Source: JAADEM01 sp965371855
GTDB lineage: Bacteria; Bacteroidota; Bacteroidia; Bacteroidales; Marinilabiliaceae
NCBI GenBank assembly: GCA_965371855.1
Contig: CBDUZZ010000018.1
Span: 1-63,699, forward strand
DNA length: 63,699 nt
Direction: 5' to 3'
A model generated the notes under the pieces. It worked only from the letters and a program-made list of their open reading frames with translations. It had not been told where the DNA came from and did not search any database. Below are positions 45,329-54,420 of this stretch, in pieces; the stretch's first letter is position 1, and every line of letters starts with the position of its first letter. A program made the position numbers and the translations under genes.

Positions 45329-46420
45329 TTAAAACCTCTTATGATTTCTTTCATGTATAAGATTTTTTAACTCCTTCCTCTTTATTTTTCCTGTTTCGGT
45401 ACAAGGAAGTTCTTCGAAAAACATTAAACTTCCCGGAATTTCATAAAACTCCAAACTCTTTAATTTCGCCTGCAACTCACTAACATCAAATGCATCACCT
45501 TCAATGACCAACACCACTTTTTCTCCCAGTTTTTCATCAGACACAGAACTGACAACAAAAGAACGGTCTATCCACTGCCCTATTTTCTTCTCCACATCAA
45601 CAGGCATGATTTTTATTCCTCCTGTATTTATAACATCATCTACTCTACCCTTTATTTTGAATTGCTTTTGTTCATCAAATTCTACGATATCACTGGTTAT
45701 TAAAGGATCTCGGGTAATACCATCAACTTCTACTACAAGACAATCATTGCTGTTTTTCTCCACCTTAACACCCGGAAGTGAAGAAAACCAATCCGACCTT
45801 GCATCACCATTAAGTTTTTTCAATGCAACATGAGTTAAAGTTTCTGTCATGCCATAAGTTTCCCAAATTTTTGTTGAAATGGTTTGTAATCTTTCTTTTA
45901 ATAAATCAGGCACTTCTCCACCGCCAATTATAAGCGTTTTCAATCTGTTAAAAGCATCCGGGTTTGTTTGCATCTGTTTAGATACCTGCATTGGTACCAT
46001 AGTAGCAAAATCAATATTTTCATTAATGCCTTGCAAAGGTGTACTTACTGGCTGTGTAAGAATCAGATTAAGCTTACCGGCAAAAGCACGAACGATCATC
46101 AATTTTCCGGCAATATACCGGGGTGATAAACACAACAAAGCAGAATCACCCGGTTTAAGTTGAAAGAAGTCTAAAGTTTTACGGGCTGAAATAATCATAG
46201 ATTTTTTTGATACAAGGTACTTTCGTGGTTCACCGGTTGTCCCTGATGTTTGAACCTCTATTGTTTCGGTGTCATCAAGCCATTGACTAATAAAAATAAA
46301 AATATCCCTTTCCCATGGCAATATTTTACCTGTATTCAATTTTTGCATTGCCAGTTTCTCCAACTCTTTTTCCTGGTAATGCTTACCGTTTATTGTCAGT
46401 GACTTGTATTTCGAACACAT
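45329..46420 (-). CDS. menE: o-Succinylbenzoate-CoA ligase
   Basis: MenE activates o-succinylbenzoate with ATP and CoA for menaquinone synthesis. The 363-aa protein is a compact AMP-binding enzyme with the P-loop VQTSGTTGEPRKYLVSKK, the ETYGMTET motif, and the C-terminal GRVDDVINTGG and TGKIKRKEL (catalytic Lys). The N-terminal part is short compared with proteobacterial MenE, as is common in Bacteroidota. It begins two bases after the menC stop and is certainly co-transcribed with it. Neighbouring menaquinone genes (menF/D/H/B) are not in the window. Confidence 0.9.
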   Translation of the reverse strand: MCSKYKSLTINGKHYQEKELEKLAMQKLNTGKILPWERDIFIFISQWLDDTETIEVQTSGTTGEPRKYLVSKKSMIISARKTLDFFQLKPGDSALLCLSPRYIAGKLMIVRAFAGKLNLILTQPVSTPLQGINENIDFATMVPMQVSKQMQTNPDAFNRLKTLIIGGGEVPDLLKERLQTISTKIWETYGMTETLTHVALKKLNGDARSDWFSSLPGVKVEKNSNDCLVVEVDGITRDPLITSDIVEFDEQKQFKIKGRVDDVINTGGIKIMPVDVEKKIGQWIDRSFVVSSVSDEKLGEKVVLVIEGDAFDVSELQAKLKSLEFYEIPGSLMFFEELPCTETGKIKRKELKNLIHERNHKRF

Positions 46421-46422
46421 AA

Positions 46423-47481
46423 TTAAAATTCTTTATCAAATGGATTTTCCCATTCAATACCAAGGACATAATGTAACCTACCCTTTTGTATTCTCATAGG
46501 CGAACCTATATTGTTAGCAAAAACCTGACCAGTCCCCAATCCTTGTGGTAATGGATTATTCAAGGTATATGTCCACTGGGCAATAGCATTAAGCCCAATA
46601 TTACCCTCCAGAGCAGAAGTAACCCACCATCCTGCATCATTCTCCTCCGCAATCTCAATCCACTCCTCACTCATCTCAATCCCTCCCAGTAAACTCGGTT
46701 TTAAAATAATATACTGAGGCTTAATAAACTCTATCAACTCCGCCTTTTTCTCCTCATCAATTACACCAGTTAACTCCTCATCAAGAGCTATCGGCAAAGG
46801 AGAATTGCGGCAAATCTCCTGCATAAGTTCATAGTTACCTGCTTTCACCGGTTGCTCAATGGAATGAATCTTTAGCTTTGCCAGTTCATCAAGCTTATAC
46901 CACACATCATCAGAATTAAAAGCACCATTGGCATCCACTCGCAGCTCAATAACTTTTTCGCCATATCTTTTTCTGATTTTTTTCAGGATATTTAATTCTG
47001 ATTCAAAATCTACTGCCCCTATTTTTAGTTTTATACAATTAAACCCGGAAGCTATTTTATCCTCTATCTGTTGCCACATAAATTCAGGAGTACCCATCCA
47101 GATAAGGCCATTTATGGATATTGAATCTTCACCCTCGGTAAATTCAGAGGGGAATAGTTCTTTTGTTCCACCCGAATGAAAATCCATCATTGCAGTTTCC
47201 AGCCCGAAATATATTGACGGATACTCATCGAGTCCTACAAATAATACTTCGCCTGTTTCATTTATTTCATCAACCAAACTTTGTAGTTTTTTCTCATAAT
47301 CAGGTCGATCGTCATAACTCAACCCTTTTATAATAGAGCATTCACCAACACCCTTCAGTGCCGGTTTTTCATCATCCCATAATGAGATATACCAACTATC
47401 TTTTGTATGCAAAACGCCTCGCGAAGTTCCACCGGGGGTTTTAAATAGAAATATATGCTTCTTAAAGTCTGCTTTAAGCAT
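46423..47481 (-). CDS. menC: o-Succinylbenzoate synthase
   Basis: MenC dehydrates SHCHC to o-succinylbenzoate and is an enolase-superfamily enzyme with Mg. I prefer the start at 47481 (352 aa, MLKADFKKHIF), where homology begins; an in-frame ATG at 47544 adds 21 non-family residues. Landmarks are FNCIKLKIG (catalytic KxK), LRVDANGAF, SIEQPV and ALDEEL (the D-E-D metal ligands), and YIILKPSLLGG (second Lys). It is followed directly by menE. There is no signal peptide. Menaquinone fits an anaerobic or microaerobic Bacteroidota. Confidence 0.9.
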   Translation of the reverse strand: MLKADFKKHIFLFKTPGGTSRGVLHTKDSWYISLWDDEKPALKGVGECSIIKGLSYDDRPDYEKKLQSLVDEINETGEVLFVGLDEYPSIYFGLETAMMDFHSGGTKELFPSEFTEGEDSISINGLIWMGTPEFMWQQIEDKIASGFNCIKLKIGAVDFESELNILKKIRKRYGEKVIELRVDANGAFNSDDVWYKLDELAKLKIHSIEQPVKAGNYELMQEICRNSPLPIALDEELTGVIDEEKKAELIEFIKPQYIILKPSLLGGIEMSEEWIEIAEENDAGWWVTSALEGNIGLNAIAQWTYTLNNPLPQGLGTGQVFANNIGSPMRIQKGRLHYVLGIEWENPFDKEF

Positions 47482-47695
47482 TGGATAGTTTTGTAATACT
47501 ACTTCTTCCACAACACGTAAACAAAGAAAACAAAATATATTCATTTTTTATCATCATTATTATTGAATAAAAAGAGAATAGCGGCCACCCTACTACATAT
47601 CTACATATCTCAATAACTTGATACTCAGTGAATTTATCTTCTTTTTGACATATAAAATATATATTTGCCATTGATATACACCTAAATTATATTTT

Positions 47696-48445
47696 ATGAA
47701 TAAGGAAAATAACTATCACATTAGTTTTTTTAGGCCTACTACTGATAGATCCAGATACAACCGAAATCTGGTTCTTTGGTTAATAAGCATTTGGGCCGTT
47801 GCCATTTTTGGCTTTCATTTTCTATTACGAGCCATTGAAAAACCAACCCCCGAACCTCAATTAGAAACTTTTAACGAAGTATGGGGCAGTGTTAAATCAG
47901 GAAATGCAACTGCTGATGAAATTTCCAAATTTGCTAAATCAACTTTACATGTTGCCGGAAAAGTATTTATATCTACCGAACACAGGGCTGCTTTAGATAA
48001 TGGCATTACATGGGCTACAATGCAACTTGCCGATTCCGCACAAAAGGTTGCCATCTCAACTGCATTAGTGAATTTTGAAAAAACAGCAGAAAATGCCAAA
48101 TCACTGACTGACAAGAACTACGTCGAAGATAGAAACAGACTCGGTGCACTATCGCAATCCGTTTTAGGTCTTAATCCCAATAATATACTAGCAAAGATTC
48201 TTCCACTCGAACTAAGATCATCGGGAATGGATATTTTAACCGAGGATAATAAGGTAATAATTGAGCAGTGTATGCCTCATTATACCATTCATAACCGTTC
48301 TGTTTTAACCGATACAAAATTCCTGGGTTTTCCGTTTCACTATTTCTATTCGGCTGTATTCTTACTGGTTCTGTTTATCGGACTATGTTGGCTCTATTGC
48401 TATAGAGTAGATAAATACAATGAAAAAATAGGACTAGTTGAATAA
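47696..48445 (+). CDS. DUF4212-type small symporter subunit, with central insert
   Basis: The 249-aa protein has an N-terminal helix (LVLWLISIWAVAIFGFHFLLRAIE) and a C-terminal helix (FYSAVFLLVLFIGLCWLYCYRVD). These two helices match the DUF4212 subunit that accompanies VC_2705-type sodium:solute symporters, normally about 80-100 aa. Here about 140 soluble residues separate them, probably extracytoplasmic. The symporter gene starts 56 bp downstream. Upstream, TATATTTG (47660-47667) is a possible -7 element, though its TTG is only 12 bases away. Confidence 0.82.
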   Translation: MNKENNYHISFFRPTTDRSRYNRNLVLWLISIWAVAIFGFHFLLRAIEKPTPEPQLETFNEVWGSVKSGNATADEISKFAKSTLHVAGKVFISTEHRAALDNGITWATMQLADSAQKVAISTALVNFEKTAENAKSLTDKNYVEDRNRLGALSQSVLGLNPNNILAKILPLELRSSGMDILTEDNKVIIEQCMPHYTIHNRSVLTDTKFLGFPFHYFYSAVFLLVLFIGLCWLYCYRVDKYNEKIGLVE

Positions 48446-48501
48446 TCAAATAATAAGAAGAAAAAGATTAAACAACAAATACTTAACTACAAATAGAACT
48501 T

Positions 48502-50172
48502 ATGAAAAAAATAATATCTTCACTTATAATTCTTGGCTTACCGGGCATATTAAAAGCAGCAACAGCAGCTACTGAACTTGAAGGCGGTTTTAAAGTTGGT
48601 CCGGCTATTATTCTTATCACTATCCTTTGCCTTTTTGTAATGGTTGGCATTTTATTTCGTGCCAAAGACACTAATGACTATTATGCTGCCGGTCGTAGTA
48701 TCTCAAGAACCGGATCAGGTATGGCTATAGCTTCAAACTGGATGAGTGCTGCCTCCTTTCTTGGAATGGCTGCCTTAATGTATGGTTCAGGTTATCACGG
48801 GCTGGCATATGTTGTAGGTTGGACAGGAGGTTATGTTCTTCTGTTAATTCTAATGGCAGGTCAAATTAGAAAATATGGAAAATACACTGCGGCTGATTTT
48901 ATTGGCGATCGATTCTATTCACAATCGTTACGTGCTACCGGTGCTATAATTGCCATTCTCATTTCAATTTCGTATTGCGTTGGGCAATTTGCCGGAATTG
49001 GTCTTATGTTTCAATGGATATTAGGCATTGATTATTTATGGGCCGTAATTATAGGGGGTTCTGTAGTTTTAACATATACTCTTATTTCAGGTATGTTGGG
49101 TGTTACTAAAAACATGCAGATTCAATATGTAATTATAATTATTTCATTTTTAATCCCACTTTTCATACTTACATTTAAGTTTGATTATTTTTGGATATTA
49201 CCTCAAATAGGGTATGGTTCAGTAGTATCCGATATTACTACAGGAATTCCATCAGCCGAAATCTCACAACTTGTGAATTCTTTGGGAAATGATTTTGCCA
49301 TAACTGCATCACCGGAATATTCAATGCCCTGGGATATTGCAACCGGAAAAACATTTTTTCAATGGATGGCTATCGCATTCTCATTAATGATTGGCACAGC
49401 CGGATTACCACACGTAATTCAACGTTTTTATGTTGTTCCTAAGGCGAGTGATGCCCGTTGGTCAGTAGTTTGGGGATTATTCTTTATTTGTATTCTTTAT
49501 TGGAGTGCACCTGTCTATTCTGCTTTCGGTAAAATACTATCTGCCAACCCTGAAGTAGGTAAACTTTCAAAGGATGCGATTGTAGTTTACACAGCTCAAT
49601 TGGGTAATGTTCATCCGTTAATTGTAGGTTTACTTGCTGCCGGAGGTGTTTCCGCTGCATTCTCAACCGTTTCAGGTTTATTGGTTGCCGGCGCTTCAGC
49701 ATTTTCACACGATTTATATGTTAAAGTACTAAATCCACAAGCCTCACCAAGTAAACAACTAATGATGGCACGTATAGGAACTATTATAATGGCTATTATT
49801 GTAACAATGATTGCTATGCTAAAATTGGCTTTAATTAGTCAGTTAGTTGCTGTAGCTTTCTCTTTAGCAGGCTGTACAATATTCCCATTATTCCTGTTAG
49901 GAATATGGTGGAGCGGATCAAACCGCCAGGGTGCCACTGCCGGATTAATAGCCGGCGGATTAGTTTCTCTTATTTCAATTACCTATTTTGTTGCAGGCAA
50001 ACAAGGTGTTACACTACCATACCACGAATTTATCAGCTACTATTTGGGCGCTTGGTATTTTGCATGGATTGGTGCTCCATTAGCAATTTTAACCAATATT
50101 ATAGTTTCAAAATTCACTCCTGAAACACCTGTTGAAATACGCAAATTTTTAATTGAAAAGGTACACAGTTAA
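48502..50172 (+). CDS. Sodium:solute symporter, VC_2705/ActP-like
   Basis: The 556-aa SSS-family transporter has about 13-14 helices. Early segments include DTNDYYAAGRSISRTGSGMAIASNWMSAASFLGMAAL (sodium-site region), ADFIGDRFYS, and later GVSAAFSTVSGLLVAGASAFSHDLYV. Relatives import acetate or other short carboxylates with Na+. The DUF4212-type partner before it, and a CBS-DUF294 protein three genes later, match the usual genomic setting of acetate/propionate-type carriers. The N-terminus is signal-like (KKIISSLIILGLPGILKAATAA). The next gene starts one base after its stop. Confidence 0.9.
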   Translation: MKKIISSLIILGLPGILKAATAATELEGGFKVGPAIILITILCLFVMVGILFRAKDTNDYYAAGRSISRTGSGMAIASNWMSAASFLGMAALMYGSGYHGLAYVVGWTGGYVLLLILMAGQIRKYGKYTAADFIGDRFYSQSLRATGAIIAILISISYCVGQFAGIGLMFQWILGIDYLWAVIIGGSVVLTYTLISGMLGVTKNMQIQYVIIIISFLIPLFILTFKFDYFWILPQIGYGSVVSDITTGIPSAEISQLVNSLGNDFAITASPEYSMPWDIATGKTFFQWMAIAFSLMIGTAGLPHVIQRFYVVPKASDARWSVVWGLFFICILYWSAPVYSAFGKILSANPEVGKLSKDAIVVYTAQLGNVHPLIVGLLAAGGVSAAFSTVSGLLVAGASAFSHDLYVKVLNPQASPSKQLMMARIGTIIMAIIVTMIAMLKLALISQLVAVAFSLAGCTIFPLFLLGIWWSGSNRQGATAGLIAGGLVSLISITYFVAGKQGVTLPYHEFISYYLGAWYFAWIGAPLAILTNIIVSKFTPETPVEIRKFLIEKVHS

Positions 50173-50173
50173 A

Positions 50174-50953
50174 ATGAATCTATCAAAAAATCCAACAAGA
50201 GCACTCATTATAATAATGGGAGCTCTTGTTTTAATTGGTTTTGGCATAGCCAATTTTTATTACAGTTTTCAAAACAGTTCTGTTGATACACGAATACTTA
50301 AAGCCAGGGAGCTTTATAGCAAGTATGACAGCTACACAGAAAGTAATAACTACACAGGAATCTTCAACTTACTCGACTCTATTGAAGACATTTACAATTC
50401 AATTAATCATTACAGCAACTCTTTTGAAGTAGGTGTACTAAATAACAACAGGGCGGCTACATATTTAACAATGGCCATAAGTTTTGATAATAATAGTTTA
50501 AGTCTCGATGGAAAAACTACACTTTCAAAAGATACACTGCTTATTTTAAGTGAAACTGCAGCATTGAGAAGCATAAAAATTTATGAAAAATGGATAGAAG
50601 AATATTCAACTTTGACAAAAACTGATATTAAAAACAATATTCAGAATAACTTTCTAATTGGCCTTGAAAGCAATACGGATAAAGAAAAAGAACGTTTTAA
50701 TAAAAAAAGAGTATCTGAAATTGTAGATGCTCAACTTGAAACACCAAGGCGCTTGTCAGTTGCTTATACCAATTTGGGTACCATTAAACGTCATCAGGAA
50801 AACTATGAACACGCCATAATTTATTATAAAAAAGCCATTACCCTTTGGGATAGAAACCTGACAGCCGAAAACAATTTAAATAAGCTTTTAGGCAGACCCA
50901 TAAAAAAACAAAATATCTTGCAAAAAATATTTCCACCCGAAAAAGATAAATAA
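50174..50953 (+). CDS. Membrane-anchored TPR-like protein
   Basis: A start at ATG 50174 (259 aa) removes a 7-codon overlap with the symporter gene. An N-terminal helix (ALIIIMGALVLIGFGIANFYY) anchors a periplasmic helical domain, with one recognisable TPR near the C-terminus (AYTNLGTIKRHQENYEHAIIYYKKAITLW). I cannot name a family. It is in the symporter operon (one base after it), with a metallophosphoesterase 18 bp downstream, and may scaffold or monitor the carrier. Confidence 0.78.
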   Translation: MNLSKNPTRALIIIMGALVLIGFGIANFYYSFQNSSVDTRILKARELYSKYDSYTESNNYTGIFNLLDSIEDIYNSINHYSNSFEVGVLNNNRAATYLTMAISFDNNSLSLDGKTTLSKDTLLILSETAALRSIKIYEKWIEEYSTLTKTDIKNNIQNNFLIGLESNTDKEKERFNKKRVSEIVDAQLETPRRLSVAYTNLGTIKRHQENYEHAIIYYKKAITLWDRNLTAENNLNKLLGRPIKKQNILQKIFPPEKDK

Positions 50954-50971
50954 AAACAAACCTCTTCTTCA

Positions 50972-51718
50972 ATGAAATATGCCATTATTGCCGATATTCA
51001 CGAAGATATTGTAAATCTGAAATTCGCATTTAGAAAAATTGAAAAACTTAATTGCGATGAAATAATTTGTCTGGGCGACATTTCAGGTTTTAGTGTGCCA
51101 CACTACAACTATTTTGATACTCGTAATGCGCATGAATGCTTAACCCTAATACGCAAAAACTGTAAAATCGTAGTTGCAGGCAACCACGATCTACACGCAG
51201 CCGGTAGATTTCCCACAATCAATCCGGTTTTTACATATCCTGAATCATGGTACAAAATGGACTATAACGAACGATTAAATGAATCGGCCGGCAAGGTTTG
51301 GTTATACGACGATAATGAGCTTGATCCGTTGTATACCAATTCTGACATTGATTTTTTGCATACCTTACCGGAGTATCATATTCTTGAAACAAATAATCAT
51401 AAAGTCTTGCTTTCTCACTATTTTTATCCAAACCTAACCGGATCATCTCGTGAGTTTTATTCGTCTGTCGAAGACTTTGAGTCTCATAAAGAGTATATGT
51501 CAGGTGTAAATTGCCACTTTGGTTTTGCAGGTCATCGACATTATGTAGGACTATTGGTTGCATCAGATAACAAGCTAATTAAAAAAAGATACAACAGCCA
51601 ATACACTCCAAAAGTTAATGACTGCATATTAGTACCGCCAGTAACAGGTTCAAGGATTAGTAAAGGATTTTGTATATTTGATGTAGAGAATTTCACAATT
51701 AAAGCACAACGCTTTTAA
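50972..51718 (+). CDS. Calcineurin-like metallophosphoesterase
   Basis: The 248-aa phosphoesterase has the dimetal motifs: IADIHEDI (D-x-H), CLGDISG (GD), VAGNHDLHAAG (GNHD), LLSHYFYPN (H), and AGHRHYVGL (GHxH). There is no signal peptide, so it is cytosolic. It may hydrolyse a phosphodiester or nucleotide signal; the substrate is not predictable. It lies between the TPR gene and the Cache-DUF294 gene (20 bp), so it probably belongs to the same signalling module. Confidence 0.9.
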   Translation: MKYAIIADIHEDIVNLKFAFRKIEKLNCDEIICLGDISGFSVPHYNYFDTRNAHECLTLIRKNCKIVVAGNHDLHAAGRFPTINPVFTYPESWYKMDYNERLNESAGKVWLYDDNELDPLYTNSDIDFLHTLPEYHILETNNHKVLLSHYFYPNLTGSSREFYSSVEDFESHKEYMSGVNCHFGFAGHRHYVGLLVASDNKLIKKRYNSQYTPKVNDCILVPPVTGSRISKGFCIFDVENFTIKAQRF

Positions 51719-51737
51719 TGAAAAAGACTTAAAACTT

Positions 51738-54197
51738 ATGCCGAAAAAGAACTCACATAAATTCTTTTTACACATTGTTGTTCCATCAATACTGGCAATT
51801 GCTTTGTTTATAATATCTTTTTTTGCAGTAATTATACCCAAGTTTCAGAAAAATATGATTGACAGTAAAAAGGTAATGATCAGGGAACTTACAAATACTG
51901 TATGGAGTATAGTTAAAGCACATGAATTAGAGTATGAGAATGGACTTGTTTCATTAGAGGATGCAAAAAAAAATGCAACTAAGCAGATAGAACAAATACG
52001 CTATGGCTCGGAAGATAAAGACTACTTTTGGATTATTGACTATACACCTCGTATGGTAATGCACCCTTATCGAAAAGAATTAATCGGAACCAATCTTTCA
52101 AACTATAGAGACACACACGAAAAAAAATTATTTGTTGATGCAGCAAATCTGGTAAAAGAAGATGGCGAAGGATTTATTGATTATTATTGGCAATGGAAAG
52201 ATGACACCTCGCGGGTTGTTCCTAAATTATCGTTTGTTAAGGGTTACAAAAACTGGCAATGGATTATAGGTACAGGCATATATCTTGACGATGTGAAAAA
52301 AGAGAGTGCGCATTTGAAAAACCGTCTGTTTGCGATTTCAGCAATTATAATACTAATAATAATTATCACACTGGTGTATGTTATCAGGCAAAGTTTAAAT
52401 ATTGAAAACAATCGCAGGAGTGCTGAACAAAAGCTTTTGCTTTCGAAACAAAAGTATGAAACACTGGTTGAGGCATCAACTGAAGGTACACTAATGCTTG
52501 TGAACAACAAGATTACTTTTAACAATCTTAAATTTGCCAGGATGTTGGATTGTCCGACAATAACGCTGACTGGCAAAATATTCAACGACATTTTTGATAT
52601 AGATTGGAATGATGTTTTAAATCTGTTTACTGATCCTCAAAAATCAGTTACAACAGAAACATTTTTAAAATGTAACGGAAAAACAAAAAAAGAGGTGGTT
52701 ATTTCAGTTTCACGCATCAATAATTTAGATCAGGAAACATATATTGTTATTACAAAAGATATTACCAGACAAGAGCAGTTGGGTAAAAGTTCTCATAAGC
52801 TTTCACAAGAATTGCAAACATCATTGTTATTAATGCAGCAACCCATAAAATCGTTTATACACGAGATACTGACATGTACACTTGACACTACTATAAAAGA
52901 GACAGCAACATTGATGTCTGTAAAGAACAGAAATATTATTTTTGTAACTAGTGGTCAAACAATGATTGGGACTGTTAATGATACCGATTTGAAAAAAAGG
53001 GTAATTGCATGCGACATTAGTTTATCATCACCTGTATCAGAGATTATGAGTTCACCGGTAGAACACATCTCAGAAAATGCACTCATATATGAAGCCATTT
53101 TGAAATTTAAACGCAAAAAAGTTTCGCATTTATTGGTTAAAAACTCACAAAATAAAATATTAGGAGCCATAAGTAATACAGATACTCTTGAGATGCAACG
53201 TAATTCTTTAAGTTGTTTAATTCAAGAGATTGAGACTTGCAACCATATATACGAAATAAAACATATCTACCACCGGCTTCCTGTTCTTATAAATGCAATT
53301 ATTTCTAATAGCAATAATGCGCAAAACATTACTCGAATTATTACTTCAATTGCCGACACCATAACAAATCGCGTAATTAATTTAGCATTAGAAAGCATTA
53401 GTCCTCCGCCTTGCCCATTTGCTTTTATGGCTATGGGAAGTGAAGGCAGACAGGAACAGACACTTAAAACAGATCAGGATAATGCCATAATAATTTCTGA
53501 TTCAAATAATACGAAAGAGAATACTGAATATTTTCTTAATCTGGCCAAAGTCATAAATAAAAACCTTCATTTTATAGGTTACAACTACTGTAAAGGCGAA
53601 ATTATGGCAAGTAATAAAAAGTGGTGCCAGCCATTAAACAAATGGAAAAAACAGTTTACCTATTGGATACAATCACCCGACCCTCAAAATGTACTTGACA
53701 GTAGTATCTTTTTTGATTTCAGATACATCTATGGCGAAAAATCACTGGTTAATGAGTTAAGAAAACATGTTAACCAAGAAACAAAACAACAGGAATTATT
53801 CTTCTACCATATGGCAGACTCAATAATTAAATATAAACCTGATTTCAATTCCGAAATTGTTGACTTTAAAAAATTACTTCTTCCTCTCATTGGATTTGTC
53901 AGGGTACTTTCTCTGCACAATCAACTTAATCAGACAAATACAATTGAAAGGCTTGAAGTACTTGAAAAAAACCGGGTTTTTTCATCACAACGCAAAAATG
54001 AACTTATCCAAATTTACAATTTCATAATGCAATTGCGTTTAAAACAACAAGTAACTCTGCTTCTTGATAATGAGGCTCCGGTAAATACTATTAAATATGA
54101 CAAGCTTTCTATTCTTGAGCAAAATGCATTAAAAAAATCACACGCTGAAATTCATCAACTGCAACTACAGTTAAGTTTAGATTTTAAGAGAATGTAA
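51738..54197 (+). CDS. Cache-PAS-CBS-DUF294 membrane signalling protein
   Basis: The 819-aa protein reads from the N-terminus as follows. TM1 (about 12-33); a periplasmic Cache sensor (about 40-195: DKDYFWIIDYTPRMVMHPYRKELIGT and GYKNWQWIIGTGIY); TM2 (about 197-217); a PAS-like domain (235-345); paired CBS domains (about 370-490); and a DUF294 nucleotidyltransferase (about 530-650) with GSEGRQEQT at 567-575 and DQDNA at 579-583. A helical DUF294_C region follows. In other bacteria CBS-DUF294 proteins accompany acetate-type symporters without a Cache. Here the extracytoplasmic ligand sensor is built in, so ligand binding outside could control nucleotidyl transfer inside. It ends the symporter operon. 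Confidence 0.88.
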   Translation: MPKKNSHKFFLHIVVPSILAIALFIISFFAVIIPKFQKNMIDSKKVMIRELTNTVWSIVKAHELEYENGLVSLEDAKKNATKQIEQIRYGSEDKDYFWIIDYTPRMVMHPYRKELIGTNLSNYRDTHEKKLFVDAANLVKEDGEGFIDYYWQWKDDTSRVVPKLSFVKGYKNWQWIIGTGIYLDDVKKESAHLKNRLFAISAIIILIIIITLVYVIRQSLNIENNRRSAEQKLLLSKQKYETLVEASTEGTLMLVNNKITFNNLKFARMLDCPTITLTGKIFNDIFDIDWNDVLNLFTDPQKSVTTETFLKCNGKTKKEVVISVSRINNLDQETYIVITKDITRQEQLGKSSHKLSQELQTSLLLMQQPIKSFIHEILTCTLDTTIKETATLMSVKNRNIIFVTSGQTMIGTVNDTDLKKRVIACDISLSSPVSEIMSSPVEHISENALIYEAILKFKRKKVSHLLVKNSQNKILGAISNTDTLEMQRNSLSCLIQEIETCNHIYEIKHIYHRLPVLINAIISNSNNAQNITRIITSIADTITNRVINLALESISPPPCPFAFMAMGSEGRQEQTLKTDQDNAIIISDSNNTKENTEYFLNLAKVINKNLHFIGYNYCKGEIMASNKKWCQPLNKWKKQFTYWIQSPDPQNVLDSSIFFDFRYIYGEKSLVNELRKHVNQETKQQELFFYHMADSIIKYKPDFNSEIVDFKKLLLPLIGFVRVLSLHNQLNQTNTIERLEVLEKNRVFSSQRKNELIQIYNFIMQLRLKQQVTLLLDNEAPVNTIKYDKLSILEQNALKKSHAEIHQLQLQLSLDFKRM

Positions 54198-54420
54198 TAT
54201 TTAGTAAATGCCTAACACAGAGGCACGGAGACACAGAGTGTTTTTTTATTCGTGCATTTTTGAAATTAACCAAGAAATTTAACATCAAACATCGCTCAAG
54301 AATTAATAAAAGAGTTAGTAATAAGTGGGTAAAAGTGGTCAACCCTATTCAGGCATTAACATGCATTAACCATTAACCACTTTCAACTAATTTTCTACCT
54401 TTGCAACAAATCAATATATT

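Noticed and set aside
47474..47671. 65-codon minus-strand frame upstream of menC
   Set aside because: It covers the promoter region of the divergent gene, is rich in Cys and Ser, has no family look, and overlaps the menC N-terminus in another frame.
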